Below, in pieces: positions 32,400 through 43,636 of a DNA stretch of 64,000 nt. This DNA comes from Meconema thalassinum. Its lineage: Eukaryota; Arthropoda; Insecta; Orthoptera; Tettigoniidae. The first letter of the stretch is position 1; each line of letters starts with the position of its first letter. The notes beneath the pieces are model-generated. The model saw nothing but the letters and a program-made list of their open reading frames with translations, was not told the DNA's origin and ran no database searches. The stretch covers positions 190,406,813 to 190,470,812 of the forward strand of contig OX336397.1 of the NCBI GenBank assembly GCA_946902985.2. Reading direction: 5' to 3'. The translations under genes and the position numbers were made by a program.

Positions 32400-35300
32400 G
32401 TAAAATATCAATTTCGGTCAGAGGTGGGGAAGGGTATAGGTAAATATTTCTTAGATAGACATGTAGATAACAATTGTTTAAAAGTAATCCATACTAATAT
32501 TAGAAGTCTAGCGAAACACAAGAATAACTTAGATGTTACTCTGAAGGCTTATGAAAATATATTTGATGTTGTGGTCTTATTGGAAACGTGGAAATTAAAT
32601 AACGTAAATGATACTAAACATAGCTGCTATAAATCTTACTATAATGCATGTGCAATAAATCAGAATGACGGAGTTGTCACCATGATAAAAGATGGATTAC
32701 AGCATGAAGTTCAGTGTGTAGCATATGAAAATGAAAATCCACAGCCTGCTTCCAGTCTCCAACCGGGTCAGGAATGGAATGAATGAAGCCCCCATCTAGC
32801 GGCGAGGATATGAACTGTACCGGCTGCCGAGGCTTGACGCACTCCTCTGGGGCAATGATTAAATGAATGACAGATGAAATGAAATGATAGTGGAGAGTGT
32901 TGCTGGAATGAAATTGTGACAGGGAAAACCGGAGTACCCTGAGAAAAACCTGTCTCCCCCCGTTTTGTCCAGCACAGATCTCACATGGAGTGACCGGGAT
33001 TTTAACCACGGATCCAGCGGTGAGAGGCCGGCGTGCTGCCGCCTAAGCCACGGAGGCTACTGTGTAGCACATAAAGATTTCAAATTTATTCGAGTAGTTG
33101 TTAATAAAAGCGACCACAAAATTGCAATAACAGGGGTGTACAAACCACCAAAATAAACAAAACATTATTTCTGGAGAATTTAAATAACTACCGTATATAA
33201 AAACAGGTTGTCAGCTAAAAATGAATTAATAATTGGTGACATGAATATTAATTTATTCGAAAATCAAGACTCAGATGATTATTAAACCTTCTTAATGAAT
33301 ATGATTTCAGATCTATAATCAATGGTACAGCTAGGGAGACTGAAACTAGTAAATCATGCATTGACCACGCATTTCTTAAAAGCAGGCTTTCGAATGAAAA
33401 TATTCTCTCTATCATCTCGGAGAGCAAAATAACTGATCACAATTCAACAATAATTAGCCTAAAATTTAATCAAGTTAGTTGTCAGAAAAATAAACCAATC
33501 ATTAGGAATTATCAAAGTCATAAATTGGATTATGCGGAACTAAAAAAGAGGTTAAACAACATCAACTGGGATAATAAACTGGGAGAAGGACATTTGGATA
33601 CTAGATTAAATATATTTATTGAAACAATACAAAGCTGCATCCATGAATCTACTAAAAAGTCAAACTCAAAGCGAGTCAAAAGAAAAGTGTGGATTACCCT
33701 TGCATTGGTAGAATCAATAAATACTAGAGATAAATTATACCGCAATTATATGGCTTATAAAAATAATGAAGAATTAAAAGAGAAATATTAATAATACAGA
33801 AACAAATTAAATAAGCTAATAAACTGGGCAAAAATAGATTACTATAGACATTTAGTGAATGCTAGTTCAGGAAATCCTAAAGACTTTTGGGGTATAGTTA
33901 ATGAGGTAGCTCAGAGAACTAATCAAAAAGAACAAATTAGTGAAATAAGGTATCAGAATGAAATTTACAAAAGTGACATGCAAATTGCAAATAAATTTAA
34001 TGAATATTTCATAAATAACACTACCGAGATGTCTAAATGTATAACGAAAAGTGGAAACCCCACACTTAATATAACTGGCAATAAGAGTTCATGCTTCATG
34101 GCCACGGTAAATTCCATTGATTTGAAAAGAATTCTAGGTGACATAAGTGACAATAAAGCTATGGGAATAGACAATATTTCAGCAAAGGTTATAAAACAAA
34201 ATATAGTATCGTTAGAGAAACCGCTTTTAAATCTCATAAATCAATCTTTTACAGAAGGATATTTTCCAAAGCAACTGAAGTCAACAATAGTTAAACCAAT
34301 CTTAAAATCAGGCAATACTATAGACATGGAAAATTATAGACCTATATCTCTGATTACAATAATAGCAAAAATATTTGAAAAATGTATCAAGAAAAATATT
34401 TTCCAGTTTTTACTGAAGCATGACATTCTATCAGCAAGGCAGTATGGATTTATAAAAAGTCGAAGTATTGTGGATGCAATTGCAGCTCTAACTAACCATA
34501 TACAAGATAAATTAAATTGCTCCAAACCATCACTAGGATTGTTTTTAGATCTTACTAAAGCTTTCGACACTGTATCACATGATATTCTCCTCCAAAAAAT
34601 GGAAAAATATGGTATTCGAGGCACAGCTCTTAATCTCATCAGAAGTTACCTTACTGACAGAATCCAATATGTAAAAATAAATGACACATTGAGTGCACCG
34701 ATGCAAGTAAAAAAGGGAATACCACAAGGAATAGTATTAGGGACACTACTTTTTGTTATATACATTAATGACATTGAAAAATTAATAAATAATCTAAAAA
34801 ATAGTTCAATTAATTCTTATGCAGATGACACCGCTATATTTGTTGAAGGGAATACATGGGAAATAGTCAGGCAAGAAGCTACCGAAGCTTTAAAAGGGAT
34901 TAAATTATGGCTGGATAATAATGAATTGTTTCTGAAGGTAAAGAAATCAACATTTATTATTTTCACATTAAAAAACAATCAAAACTGCTTCAACGAGCTT
35001 ACAGTACATCGGGAAAACTGTAATACAAGCTGCAACTGTATAAAAATCAACCGCACACAAAATATAAAATACCTCGGAATGTATTTTGATGAAGACATGA
35101 AGTGGAGATCTCACATTAATTTCATCACAACGAAAATAAGGAGGGCAGTTTATGTATCTCATTGTCTGAAACACATTGTCAATATTAAACTACTGAGAGA
35201 TATCTACTTTGCACTTATTCAGTCTACTCTCACGTATGGATTAATTGCATGGGGAGGAGCTTATCAAACTATTGTAAGAAAAGCTCAAGTACTGCAAAAC

Positions 35301-35609
35301 TTGTTGTTGCGTGTCATGTATAAAAAGAAAAGGTTATATCCTACTAATGAATTGTTTGCGGAAGCAAACGTCATGAATATAGGACAACTTTATGCGACGG
35401 AAGTTTATAAATATATCTATAAAAATAAAAATTCAGTTATAAATATGAGCCACACCTACCAAACAAGAGGTAGAATAGGAAATTTGGCTGTCCTCTTCAA
35501 ACCAAATCTAACTATTGCAAAGCGTAATTTTCAATACTTTATTCCTGAATTTTACAATATCCTTCCTAAAGCCATAAAAGAGCAGTTACATAAATCTGCA
35601 AGTTTATAA
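32400..35609 (+). pseudogene. LINE ORF2 (endonuclease-RT) pseudogene
   Basis: The endonuclease start reads LKVIHTNIRSLAKHKNNLD and VVVLLETWK (to about 32716), is split by the SINE, and resumes with VVVNKSDHKIAITGVYKPP (33061-33153). It then passes stops and frame changes up to about 33790. An open frame of 584 codons at 33855-35609 holds the RT: GIDNISAKVI, MENYRPISLI, QYGFIKSRS, LFLDLTKAFDTVSHD, GIPQGIVLGTLLF and the catalytic YADD at residues 322-325 of that frame, ending at TAA 35607-35609. The RT domain itself looks undamaged. The style is CR1/Jockey-like and the exact clade is unresolved. Confidence 0.85.
32727..33060 (-). mobile_element. tRNA-derived SINE inserted in LINE ORF2
   Basis: Flanked by tgtgtagcatat (32715-32726) and tgtgtagcacat (33061-33072), a 12-bp target duplication with one mismatch. 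On the minus strand the head reads cctccgtggcttaggcgg (A-box like) with ggttaaaatcccggtca as a decayed B-box. The body has a ccggagtaccc word and a gggtcaggaatggaatgaatg stretch, and the tail is A-rich. The same family recurs at about 63143-63390. The insertion splits the endonuclease domain. Confidence 0.85.
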
Positions 35610-36250
35610 GTAACGCAAAGATATTTGTTCGAGAGAATAAAAATGTCATTAAAGATATATTAAAGTATCTTAATCTATAAAATAGCATTACCATTGCTAC
35701 TTAGCTATTTCACAACGCTTATTTTAATATATACAGTATATGTTTTTTTACATGGACACTTAACGTTATAATTAGGTAAGTAGACCTAATATGCCACCCA
35801 CCTTACGTGGTATAGCTTATATGTATTCTTCCCTTACTCGGCTGGATTTGATATTCATTACATAGATCTAAGAATGTACATTTTTAGACTAATGCCTTTC
35901 CTTAGATAATAATCAGAAATAGACTAAAGTTACGATATGATGAAGATTATACATATTTAATATGAAGGGACTCCAGTGATCAAGAGAACAAGTGAATGAT
36001 ACAGTGTTGTAGTGAAAAGGACAATGTATATTTAGCACACGCGATTGCTTGGGTAATGCACGGGTATGTCCTAATACTTAAATAGCTATGTATGTTTATA
36101 TTTTCTTGTATTGCTGGATGTAATATTGATATTATTGATAATATTAATAATAACATGAACCTGGCGAGCTTATGGGAAAATGACTTGGAATAAAGGGTAT
36201 TGGGTTGGTGAATGGCATTTGCAATAACACTTGGAAATGAGATGTGTAAC
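35610..36250. other. LINE 3' UTR and unassigned intron sequence
   Basis: AT-rich, no ORF of note. Several AATAAA-like words occur, and an ATT/ATA-rich stretch near 36120-36155 (gatattattgataatattaa) could be the LINE tail. Confidence 0.4.
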
Positions 36251-36284
36251 ATTTTCCAAATTTTCGTATTGTCGCTTTTACTTT

Positions 36285-36440
36285 TTTAAATATGTACCCC
36301 ATCTGGTCTGGTAAAGATCCCGATACACCTCCGAATTTTGGCATTCTATCTGATATTTGTAAATTATGTATCCCCATCTTTACTTCACCCACTGCACCCG
36401 GCTTAGCCCGGGAGGTGTCTTCATATGTCATAGAAATATA
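36285..36440. repeat. Dispersed repeat shared with 40730-41060
   Basis: 'gtaccccatctggtctggta', 'aagatcccgatacacc', 'ttttggcatt' and 'tatccccatctttactt' match words at 40.73-41.06 kb, where the sequence occurs as a tandem and inverted pair. Function unknown. Confidence 0.6.
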
Positions 36441-37180
36441 CATGCAAATATATTTCTCAGAACATATTAATTTTTCCCCTAAGTGAGTTTAGAACATAAT
36501 TCTCCTCAACTCTGATGTTACTCAAGTGCAATACTAACTCAGTGTAAACCTAGTCGAAAAGTACTGTGGAGTGCAATAGCTGAGCATAGCCTGCAACAAT
36601 AGTAAAAAACGATGTATATGCACAAATCCTGGAGAAATCGGTCTCACAATTATTTCCCTGATAGTGTTTATTTTTAATTTAATGGGGTAATTAGACGTCT
36701 TATAGCTAGAGCCCTGCGCGGATAGACAAAACGTTATCCGCATCCGCCCCGCATCCGCACGGCTGTTATCCGCACCCGCCCCGCATCCGCACGACTGTTA
36801 TCCGCACCCGCCCCGCATCCGCACGACTGTTATCCGCATCCGCACGACTTTTATCCGCATCCGCCCCGCATCCAAGCGACTTTTATCCACACGTTTGTTA
36901 TCCGAATCTACTGGCATTACAATGATATTTTCAATGTGTTGCTTTATACTTTATCCTTTAGACATTTGAGAAGAAAGTCGAACCCATAGGCTATGTACTG
37001 TATGTCATGTGCTACGTCAAAAATGAATGTTATACAGCCAGAATTGCAACCCTTTTCAGTTGGAGTGTTGATTGTGCTTAATGACCTAATTTAAATGGGA
37101 TTAGCGTAAATCATCATCTTACATTTGTCATGAAAAAATATAACGGTAAAATATGATATGTCATGAACATCCGGGTCCTA

Positions 37181-38310
37181 GTAAGGGAGAAAGGGGGAAT
37201 TGTGCGCACTTAAGCAAGAATCGGTCTTGTGATGGTCTCATAATAGAAAACACAGCTGCAGTTATGAATAAGGGAGCCTGAGTAACTATATTCGATGTGC
37301 AGAAACAAATTTAATTCAAAAATAAATTTGGTGGGCTATAATTCGAAATCTCGCAAATATGCATTTGCGCACGATTACCCACCCTGCAGGGAAATTATGC
37401 GTATGGGATGAGTGTTGCAAAGCCATACCAATACAATGTGAATTGGCTGAAACTTGGCACTGAGCATTAATATTAGAATATTCCAATGCATTTTACAATA
37501 GCATAACAATGCCATGATATTAAAATTCTGCAGTTTGGGATATTAGAATTAAATATCTTCGTTTCGTCAGCATTAAAGGAGGCAATCCTATTTAGGCTTG
37601 TTCCTTCAGGTTGTCTCAACGTTAATGCAGGATATCTCTTCAAGAACTCACACAACCAAACTATGCCTGCTAGACTTTTAACTTTATGGAAATTATGGGG
37701 AACCTTATTCTCATCTGCAAACTTGAACTCTAACCGTCTGACAAGCTTGGTGGGCGTTAAGCCGTAAAATAATTTTGCCAATGTCAAAAGGTATTCGGAT
37801 AATTATGGCTCCATTTCGTCAGTAAAAACAGCTTTACGGACTAGACGAGGTGGAGCAAGACAATTTTGCAGCAACTGCTTTCGTAGGATTGACTGGGGAA
37901 TGTTGAATCTTATCCCCACTTCCCTTATTTTCCTCCCATCATACCTAATTGCACGTAGAGCTTTCTGCACATTATCTGCTGGGTAGGAATTTTTCTCCGT
38001 TTTCCGCGTATAATTTCTTGGCATCTGGAGAACAAAAACGAAATATTTTTGCCATTAATGTCGCGTTGTATCTACTTGTATCGTTCTGCGCACCATTACA
38101 GAAAATTAAATGCAACGTGTTATGTTTCTTCATCCAAGCCTCCGGTTATCGCATAGCGATTGGCACCATGCTGACTGTCCCTATCTGATCTGATAGGAAC
38201 GATGACAGCTTTAGGGTAGCAGTGAACTGCGTTAGAGTTGTACTACCAACTCAAAAAACATAGATGCGCATGATTACCCGCTGCGCACAATTACCCAACT
38301 TTTCCCATGA
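37181..38310 (-). mobile_element. Tigger/pogo element, internally deleted, inside the hAT element
   Basis: Ends with similar inverted repeats, gggggaattgtgcgca at the left (about 37193) and the complement of tgcgcacaattaccc at the right (about 38282). TA dinucleotides flank at 37179-37180 and 38311-38312. It contains an N-terminal pogo-type transposase piece on the minus strand and lacks the DDE domain. The nested position shows it arrived after the hAT element. Confidence 0.7.
37473..38024 (-). pseudogene. Tigger/pogo transposase N-terminus
   Basis: From ATG 38024 the frame reads MPRNYTRKTEKNSYPAD, then VQKALRAIRYDGRKIREVG, then RFNIPQSILRKQL, a Psq-type helix-turn-helix, and a KAVFTDEMEP word. 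An in-frame TAA at 37803-37805 follows, then LLTLAKLFYGLTPTKLVRRL and AGIVWLCEFLKRYPALTLRQ, the CENP-B-type second DNA-binding domain. The frame is the same on both sides of the stop. It ends at 37473 without the catalytic DDE part. Such proteins bind the element ends. This one is dead. Confidence 0.8.
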
Positions 38311-38488
38311 TATTCAACAAGTTCGGATCGTATTCTAAAAACTATCCGCAAATTTACTCCAAACATTACCCGCGGCTTATCCGCTATCCGCAAAGCCATG
38401 CAAAGTATATCCGCATGGCGAAAAATGTTGCGGATATCCGCGGGTCTATCCGCGGATATCCGCATCCGCGCAGGGCTTTACTTATTGC

Positions 38489-39530
38489 AGTGTTCACATA
38501 GTTTTCACTATTATTTCTAAAATGTAGCATCTACCTTCTCGATAGAAAATAATATTTAAATTATTCAATGATTGGAAGATTAAGTCATCATTGTGGCGTC
38601 AAGTATACCCATAATTTTCAATCCCGCACCCATTACGTGAATAATGAGAAATGACTTATTCCTGTACATACTGTAGCTCAGTGTGTAGTATAGCAACACA
38701 ATAAGGAACAGTATTGATGTAAAAATAATGTACATGCATATTATCTCATCCACATCAAGTTAAAGAAAATTAAGATAAGATAAAAAATAAATTCTCTAAT
38801 CTAATTAATAATATGCTATACCGGAATCCAGAGATTAGACCTCATGACAATATAACATTAGGCTATTAAATAACTTTTGTCACTAAGCACTAAAATTGCT
38901 AATATAAATACATACATATACGTAGGAAAAAATTGTGAACGAATGTAATCGAACTACCTATATAGTGTCCGCTATTCTTATGGGGAAGTATCATTACATA
39001 CTGTTTGGTCCTTATCAGTCGAAGATTATCGCATAATAATATATATTCGTAGTTCAATTATGTTATCAACTTGTTATCAACTCAATTCCTAAGTATACAT
39101 CCGGTTCCATTACAAATTAGCATAGTCATAGAGCAGGATAATTACCAATTACAATATAACCCAAATAATAAATGCTAATAATATTCAGAGAACAATCTGA
39201 AATATCACGAAAAAGTTACTGTATTTCTGATTTGTAGGTAAACACTGTCAACTGTAAAAAATGCAGTATTATGACATTATGATTAATAAAACATAAAGTC
39301 AACATATCAGTAGTAAAACACACCTTAACGGAGTGTATAAAATTTCAATTCTAGTAGATATTACATACAATATATTTTGCGTGATACCTTTCGTCATAAG
39401 GTAAAGATTCAAAATATTCCGTAACAGCAGCGGCATCAAAAGTGTAAAATTAGACCCTAAAGGTCACATAGGTTTCAGTGCCCTAAAGACTAAATATAAA
39501 ATAAAATTATACACAAAATGCAAAAATCAT
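38489..39530. other. AT-rich intron 2 sequence, nothing recognised
   Basis: About 1 kb, strongly AT-rich, with short frames only and no repeat shared with other parts of the window. Confidence 0.5.
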
Positions 39531-39535
39531 TTTAA

Positions 39536-39940
39536 CGACCTTGTGTGTTATCGGCTAACATTCTCGGCTTTCGCCTTGGAGGTCCGAGTTTGAATCCCGG
39601 CTCTGTCATGAAATTTAAATTTTGGTCTGAGAGCCGGAATGGTGGGCTACACTCCCGAGGCAAAACTCGGTAATCGTTTTTCGTGGTTTCCCATTTATAC
39701 TCGAAGCAAATCTCGATCACGAAAACCTAGATTAACGGCCGAGGGTACCCAATGAGCTGACCTTGCGTCACCCCAATATCTGCAGGTCAAATGGCTTGGC
39801 AGCGGTCGCTTGGTAAGCTTTGGCCCTTCATGGGCTGTAGTGCCAGGGGTTATTTATTATACTGGAAGCAAATACCGGGATAGTTCCGAACTGAAGGACA
39901 TAACAACCTTCTTTCCAACCCTTATTTGAATTACGAATAC
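39536..39940 (+). repeat. tRNA-derived SINE
   Basis: Plus-strand head with tatcggctaacattctcgg and, downstream, gtccgagtttgaatcccggc, a B-box-like sequence with the matching T-stem. The body contains 'cgtggtttcccattta', shared with the 43.3-kb SINE family, and later gggctgtagtgccaggggtt. The end is uncertain. Confidence 0.65.
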
Positions 39941-40239
39941 ACACACTACTACAGCCATCACAGTAACACATGTGTTAAGAAAAATTCCGTACCCACTCAA
40001 GTTCATGGGCTATATGAGCATTATATTGCAAAGCTTCTAAATTAATCAACAACATCTGAATCATTTAAGCTCTTTGATCTTAATACTAAGTTTCTTGATG
40101 ATGTCTTCAGCTGTTGTAACGTTACGCCACTTGCAGGATTGGCCAATGTATTTCTTTTTTAATTTCAATTCCCTACAACGACGCCTGTTAATAACATTAA
40201 AAGAATAACATAATCAGATTTTTATGGCGTTCCGATTTA

Positions 40240-40510
40240 TAATGTTCTTATCGTGGTTTGGATAGAAAACGGAGTGCCATGGCCTCTTACAGATATAGAT
40301 GGAAACCTGGTGGTCACGTCTTGAGCTTCTTTTGCCGTTTGGAAAATGGAGTGCCATGGCCTCTTACAGAGATAGATGGAAACCAGGTTGTCACTTATGC
40401 AGCTACTGTTGCCGTGGAGGAAATGAAGAGGCATGGCTTCTTACGGAGATAGATGGAAACTTGGTGATCACGTCTTGAGCTATTTTTGCCATGGAAATGA
40501 TCAGCCTTGC
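40240..40510 (+). repeat. 77-bp minisatellite, three units
   Basis: gtgccatggcctcttaca starts at 40274 and 40351, and a diverged gaggcatggcttcttacg at about 40426. Each is followed by agatagatggaaac and gtcacgtcttgagct-type words. One more unit lies at 1325-1440. The open frames across it are a by-product. Confidence 0.8.
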
Positions 40511-40729
40511 CATTCCATCATCAGGTTATTTTCTGGCTCGAGTGTCAAAAGGCCGAAATCTGAAGAATGAGAAAGACTACCGAAAATTCTTGTAGCCAGC
40601 GGTTTCTTCCGTGTCCTGACCTATGTTTATGCAAAACTGGGTTGAGATTGGTGGAACAGTGTAGATTTATATAGAGAACAAATCCACATACGTACGCACA
40701 TATATACAGACTTGCTCCTTTATGTATAT

Positions 40730-41060
40730 GATGTACCCCATTTTTACTTGACCTATATATGATGCCTGGTAGAGATGGCGATACACATCGAAATGTTGGT
40801 ATTTTAGCTTATGTTTATAAATTAGGTATGCCCATCTTTACTTGACTTCCATAAATTATGTCTGGTAAAGTTCCTGATACACATGCACATTTTTGCAATT
40901 TACATTTATACTTGGAAATAACATGTGCATCAGGATCCTTACCAGATATCCTATATAGGTCAAGTAAAGATGGGGATACATATTTTGCAAACATATGCTA
41001 AAATGCCAAAATTTCGATGTAGGTCAAGTAAAGATCAGGATACATATATTGTAAATATTA
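40730..41060. repeat. Tandem and inverted copies of a short dispersed repeat
   Basis: 'cccatctttacttgac' near 40829 and the complement 'gtcaagtaaagatggg' near 40958 form inverted copies, joined by 'tggtaaagttcctgatacac' and its inverted partner 'gcatcaggatccttaccaga'. The unit recurs once at 36285-36440. It looks like a palindromic MITE or foldback. Confidence 0.65.
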
Positions 41061-41137
41061 GGAAATTGCATAATGTTGGATGTATATCGCGTTTCGAAGG
41101 GCTACTGTAATTGCCGATTTCTTTTTATGTTTCCTCT

Positions 41138-41153
41138 CCCCCCCCCCCCCCCC
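41138..41153. repeat. Poly-C homopolymer, 16 bases
   Basis: An uninterrupted run of C after ttcctct. Length is likely to be variable or misassembled. Confidence 0.85.
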
Positions 41154-41954
41154 GGTTGTCCAGGAGTTTCCCGTAAGCTTACTAGAAAAATATCGAGTGT
41201 CTTTCGTGACGTAGATGACGTCATCAACGCTGCAATATTTTTTTAAAAGAAAGTTTTTACGGAAATGTATCGCGATCTATTCTACTCCCTGAATATGATA
41301 GCCCCTGTCAAATCCTAGACTGGCCCGTGAGACATTTGTGTTCTTGAGCGGGTAGGATTTCTATTTTAAATCCTAATCAGGGGATCAGAAGTGTCCGATC
41401 ACTCATATGAGGCTTGGGGCGATCTTCACTGCTTGCCCTGTTAATATGATGTTGGTCCTCCTCCCACCATGATGCCTCACTCCGCAGGTGAATATATTGA
41501 TGGTCCACCCTTGAAGACAGCCTCCACAGCTATCTGTGACTGTCAGTATCTTCATCATAGCCTCCAATGTTGCACACATATTTGATAGTTCGGGGTTCTT
41601 CGTTTCCTAGGAGGGTTGAACGAAGGAGAGAGAGAGATGTGTCTTGATTTGGACCGGCACGATGTCTCCGCGAAAAACTCCCCATAGATGGTCTATGTCT
41701 GTGTTTCTCTGCATTTTATTGGACCACGGGTAGTATTTTCGTTCAGAAAGTCTCTTAAGATGTTGTCTATAACATATTCTTATTCAGTTCTCTATTTATT
41801 ATTACATTGCGTAATCATCTTGATAACCACAATTACTCATGTATTATGTATTACAAGTGAATTTATATGAAATCAGAGTTCAAGTAGCTGCCACTGTACT
41901 TACAAATAAACCCCTATTTGTTTATCGTTCACGTTAAATTACTCCCTCCGTTAG
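41154..41954. other. Intron 2 sequence, nothing recognised
   Basis: No gene. It contains a perfect tgacgtca palindrome near 41218, for which I have no evidence of function. Confidence 0.45.
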
Positions 41955-42345
41955 GTATTGTACCCGATACCTATTTTAGGCTATCGGCTACGCCAGCAGA
42001 CATTAAGCTGTAGTTGAGGTTTTGGGAAGCAATAAGAAAAGATAGCGCATCGATCGCGTCAAGAAGAATGCCAAGATGACGTAGCAGGTCAAGAATCAAG
42101 GAGGCATTGAAATCTGTAAGAAGATAGAATTATGGATAAAGATGTGAAGCTTTATTGAAACATATATGGGATTATAGCAATCAAAACAACTTAGAAGAGG
42201 ATATATAACGTGCATTATATGTGGAAATAATTTTATGGAAATAAGTTATTTTATAACAGAACAGCCGAGAGGATTCGGGTTCGAGACTATGTTCATGACG
42301 TGATAGCGCAGTGGTGGGGAGAATAAGCCACGTGCCGCGCGGAGC

Positions 42346-42380
42346 ACAAAAAGCCGGGACACAGCACTAGCAAGTCAGTT
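42346..42380 (+). promoter_or_regulatory. Candidate LTR core promoter
   Basis: ACAAAAAG (42346) lies 31 nt ahead of the A in an initiator-like TCAGTT (42375-42380). The spacing fits TATA-variant/Inr promoters of arthropod LTR elements. It is repeated in the right LTR (about 52839-52873). If correct, U3 is only about 0.4 kb and most of the LTR is transcribed leader. Sequence pattern only. Confidence 0.35.
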
Positions 42381-43312
42381 GGGCTCAGTGAGACGAGCAG
42401 TTCAGTGCAGCTCTATAGCACAGCGAGACGGGCATTGAAGGTCACGCAACATACGTAAACCGTCACGGCATAAGTGTAGGCGACAGTTCTCGTATCACCG
42501 AGCAGCGAAGGCCGAGAGGGTCGTTGATCCAGGCGACCTGGCCGAGAAGGCAATTGTAGACCGCCGGGGTATTTCAAAACCACACTGATCGCATTTGAAG
42601 ACTTTATTTCAATCTTCATTTCGACGCTGTTCAAACACAGGCTTTTACGAATAACCTTATAACCATGCTGTTATATAACACATTCAAAGCGACTTTTACT
42701 ATTCCAAGTAAACTGAATGTTTAGCATAGGCTCTGATGAACATTACAGCGTGCATTTATAAGATTTTTATCTTATGCCATTTTCATGAGTTACATATTAT
42801 AGACAGATACAGGGTGTATCGTAATCTTGAACACTATCTAGTAAAATTTTTATTTTACTCAAGTGGAACTTTGCAGTCAGTTGAGATTGGACTTACAATT
42901 CTCAAACTGAACATTTATCGGAACAGTGGCGTATATTAGAAGAGGAGTAAGGGGGTCCGCTGTTTCCATGAACTTTTCGAGAAGGAGTTGGACAATATCC
43001 GCTATGGGTAATCCGAGGTTCAACATGACCGAGTAAACGTGAATAGAGACAAGATGGCACCACAGAGCGATGGATTCGATTCCTGACGAGAGGAGTCCAA
43101 CAGCTGATTCGCTTGGGATATCGAAGGAAATCGTCATTTCATGGATGAAATGATATTCACGCCGATCTTACGAGAAATTTTTAGGTAGGGAAAATCGACG
43201 ATCTTGGAAATTATATTACAACTGATAATGAAAGGTACTGTAAGAGTTCTAACTACCTGATTCGATTATTTTCATGAATACTGGGCACACATGTATATTT
43301 TTCTAATAGGAG

Positions 43313-43636
43313 TTTTTTTTTGTCGTGTGGCCTCCTGAGAGGCCGAGTGCAGGTCTTTCTATTCGACGCCCGTGGGCGACCTGCGCGTCGGGATGAGAGA
43401 AGGAATGGATGAAGACGAATGAAACTGAAACTGGGCAAGGATGTGGAAGGAAGCGGCCGTGGCCTGTCAGAAGGTACTGTCCCAGCATTTGCCTGGTGTT
43501 GAAAATGGGAAACCACGGAAAACCATTTCAAGGACAGCCGACGGTGGGGCTCGAACCCACGCGTCTACCGAGTCAGCAGAGAGCTTGGCCCCATGGCCTA
43601 ACGCAGCGCTTTAGCCCGTGTAGCCACTACTGTCGG
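43313..43636 (-). mobile_element. Young tRNA-derived SINE in the left LTR
   Basis: 324 bp between exact 12-bp duplications TTCTAATAGGAG (43301-43312, 43637-43648). The left edge is a run of T, the poly(A) tail of a minus-strand insertion. On the minus strand the head holds gggctaaagcgctgcg and GGGTTCGAGCCCCACC, a perfect B-box with T-stem. The body has the ccgtggtttcccattttcaa word. The right LTR shows the empty site, which proves the insertion. Confidence 0.95.

Larger units (their letters stand above)
31240..36130 (+). mobile_element. CR1/Jockey-superfamily LINE, two-ORF type, broken
   Basis: ORF1 at 31420-32125 and ORF2 at about 32400-35609 are on the plus strand, the same direction as the host gene in whose intron 2 it lies. 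A 5' leader precedes 31420, and an AT-rich 3' UTR probably runs to about 36130. Boundaries are approximate, since no target duplication was identified. ORF1 has a stop and frame changes; ORF2 is interrupted by a SINE at 32727-33060 and by stops between 33156 and 33855. Confidence 0.75.
36707..38480. mobile_element. Non-autonomous hAT element carrying a nested Tigger
   Basis: The terminal inverted repeats TAGAGCCCTGCGCGGAT and, at the right end, the complement of TAAAGCCCTGCGCGGAT differ at one site. The flanking 8-bp duplication is CTTATAGC (36699-36706) and CTTATTGC (38481-38488), with one mismatch. An 8-bp duplication with such TIRs fits hAT elements. Subterminal GC-rich repeats of the type gcatccgccccgcatccgc (36739-36895, 38340-38465) look like transposase-binding arrays. 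No hAT transposase is present. Removing the Tigger leaves about 640 bp. Confidence 0.8.

Noticed and set aside
41215..41225. Perfect tgacgtca (CRE-like) palindrome
   Set aside because: An 8-mer is expected by chance about once per 65 kb, and nothing else supports a promoter here.
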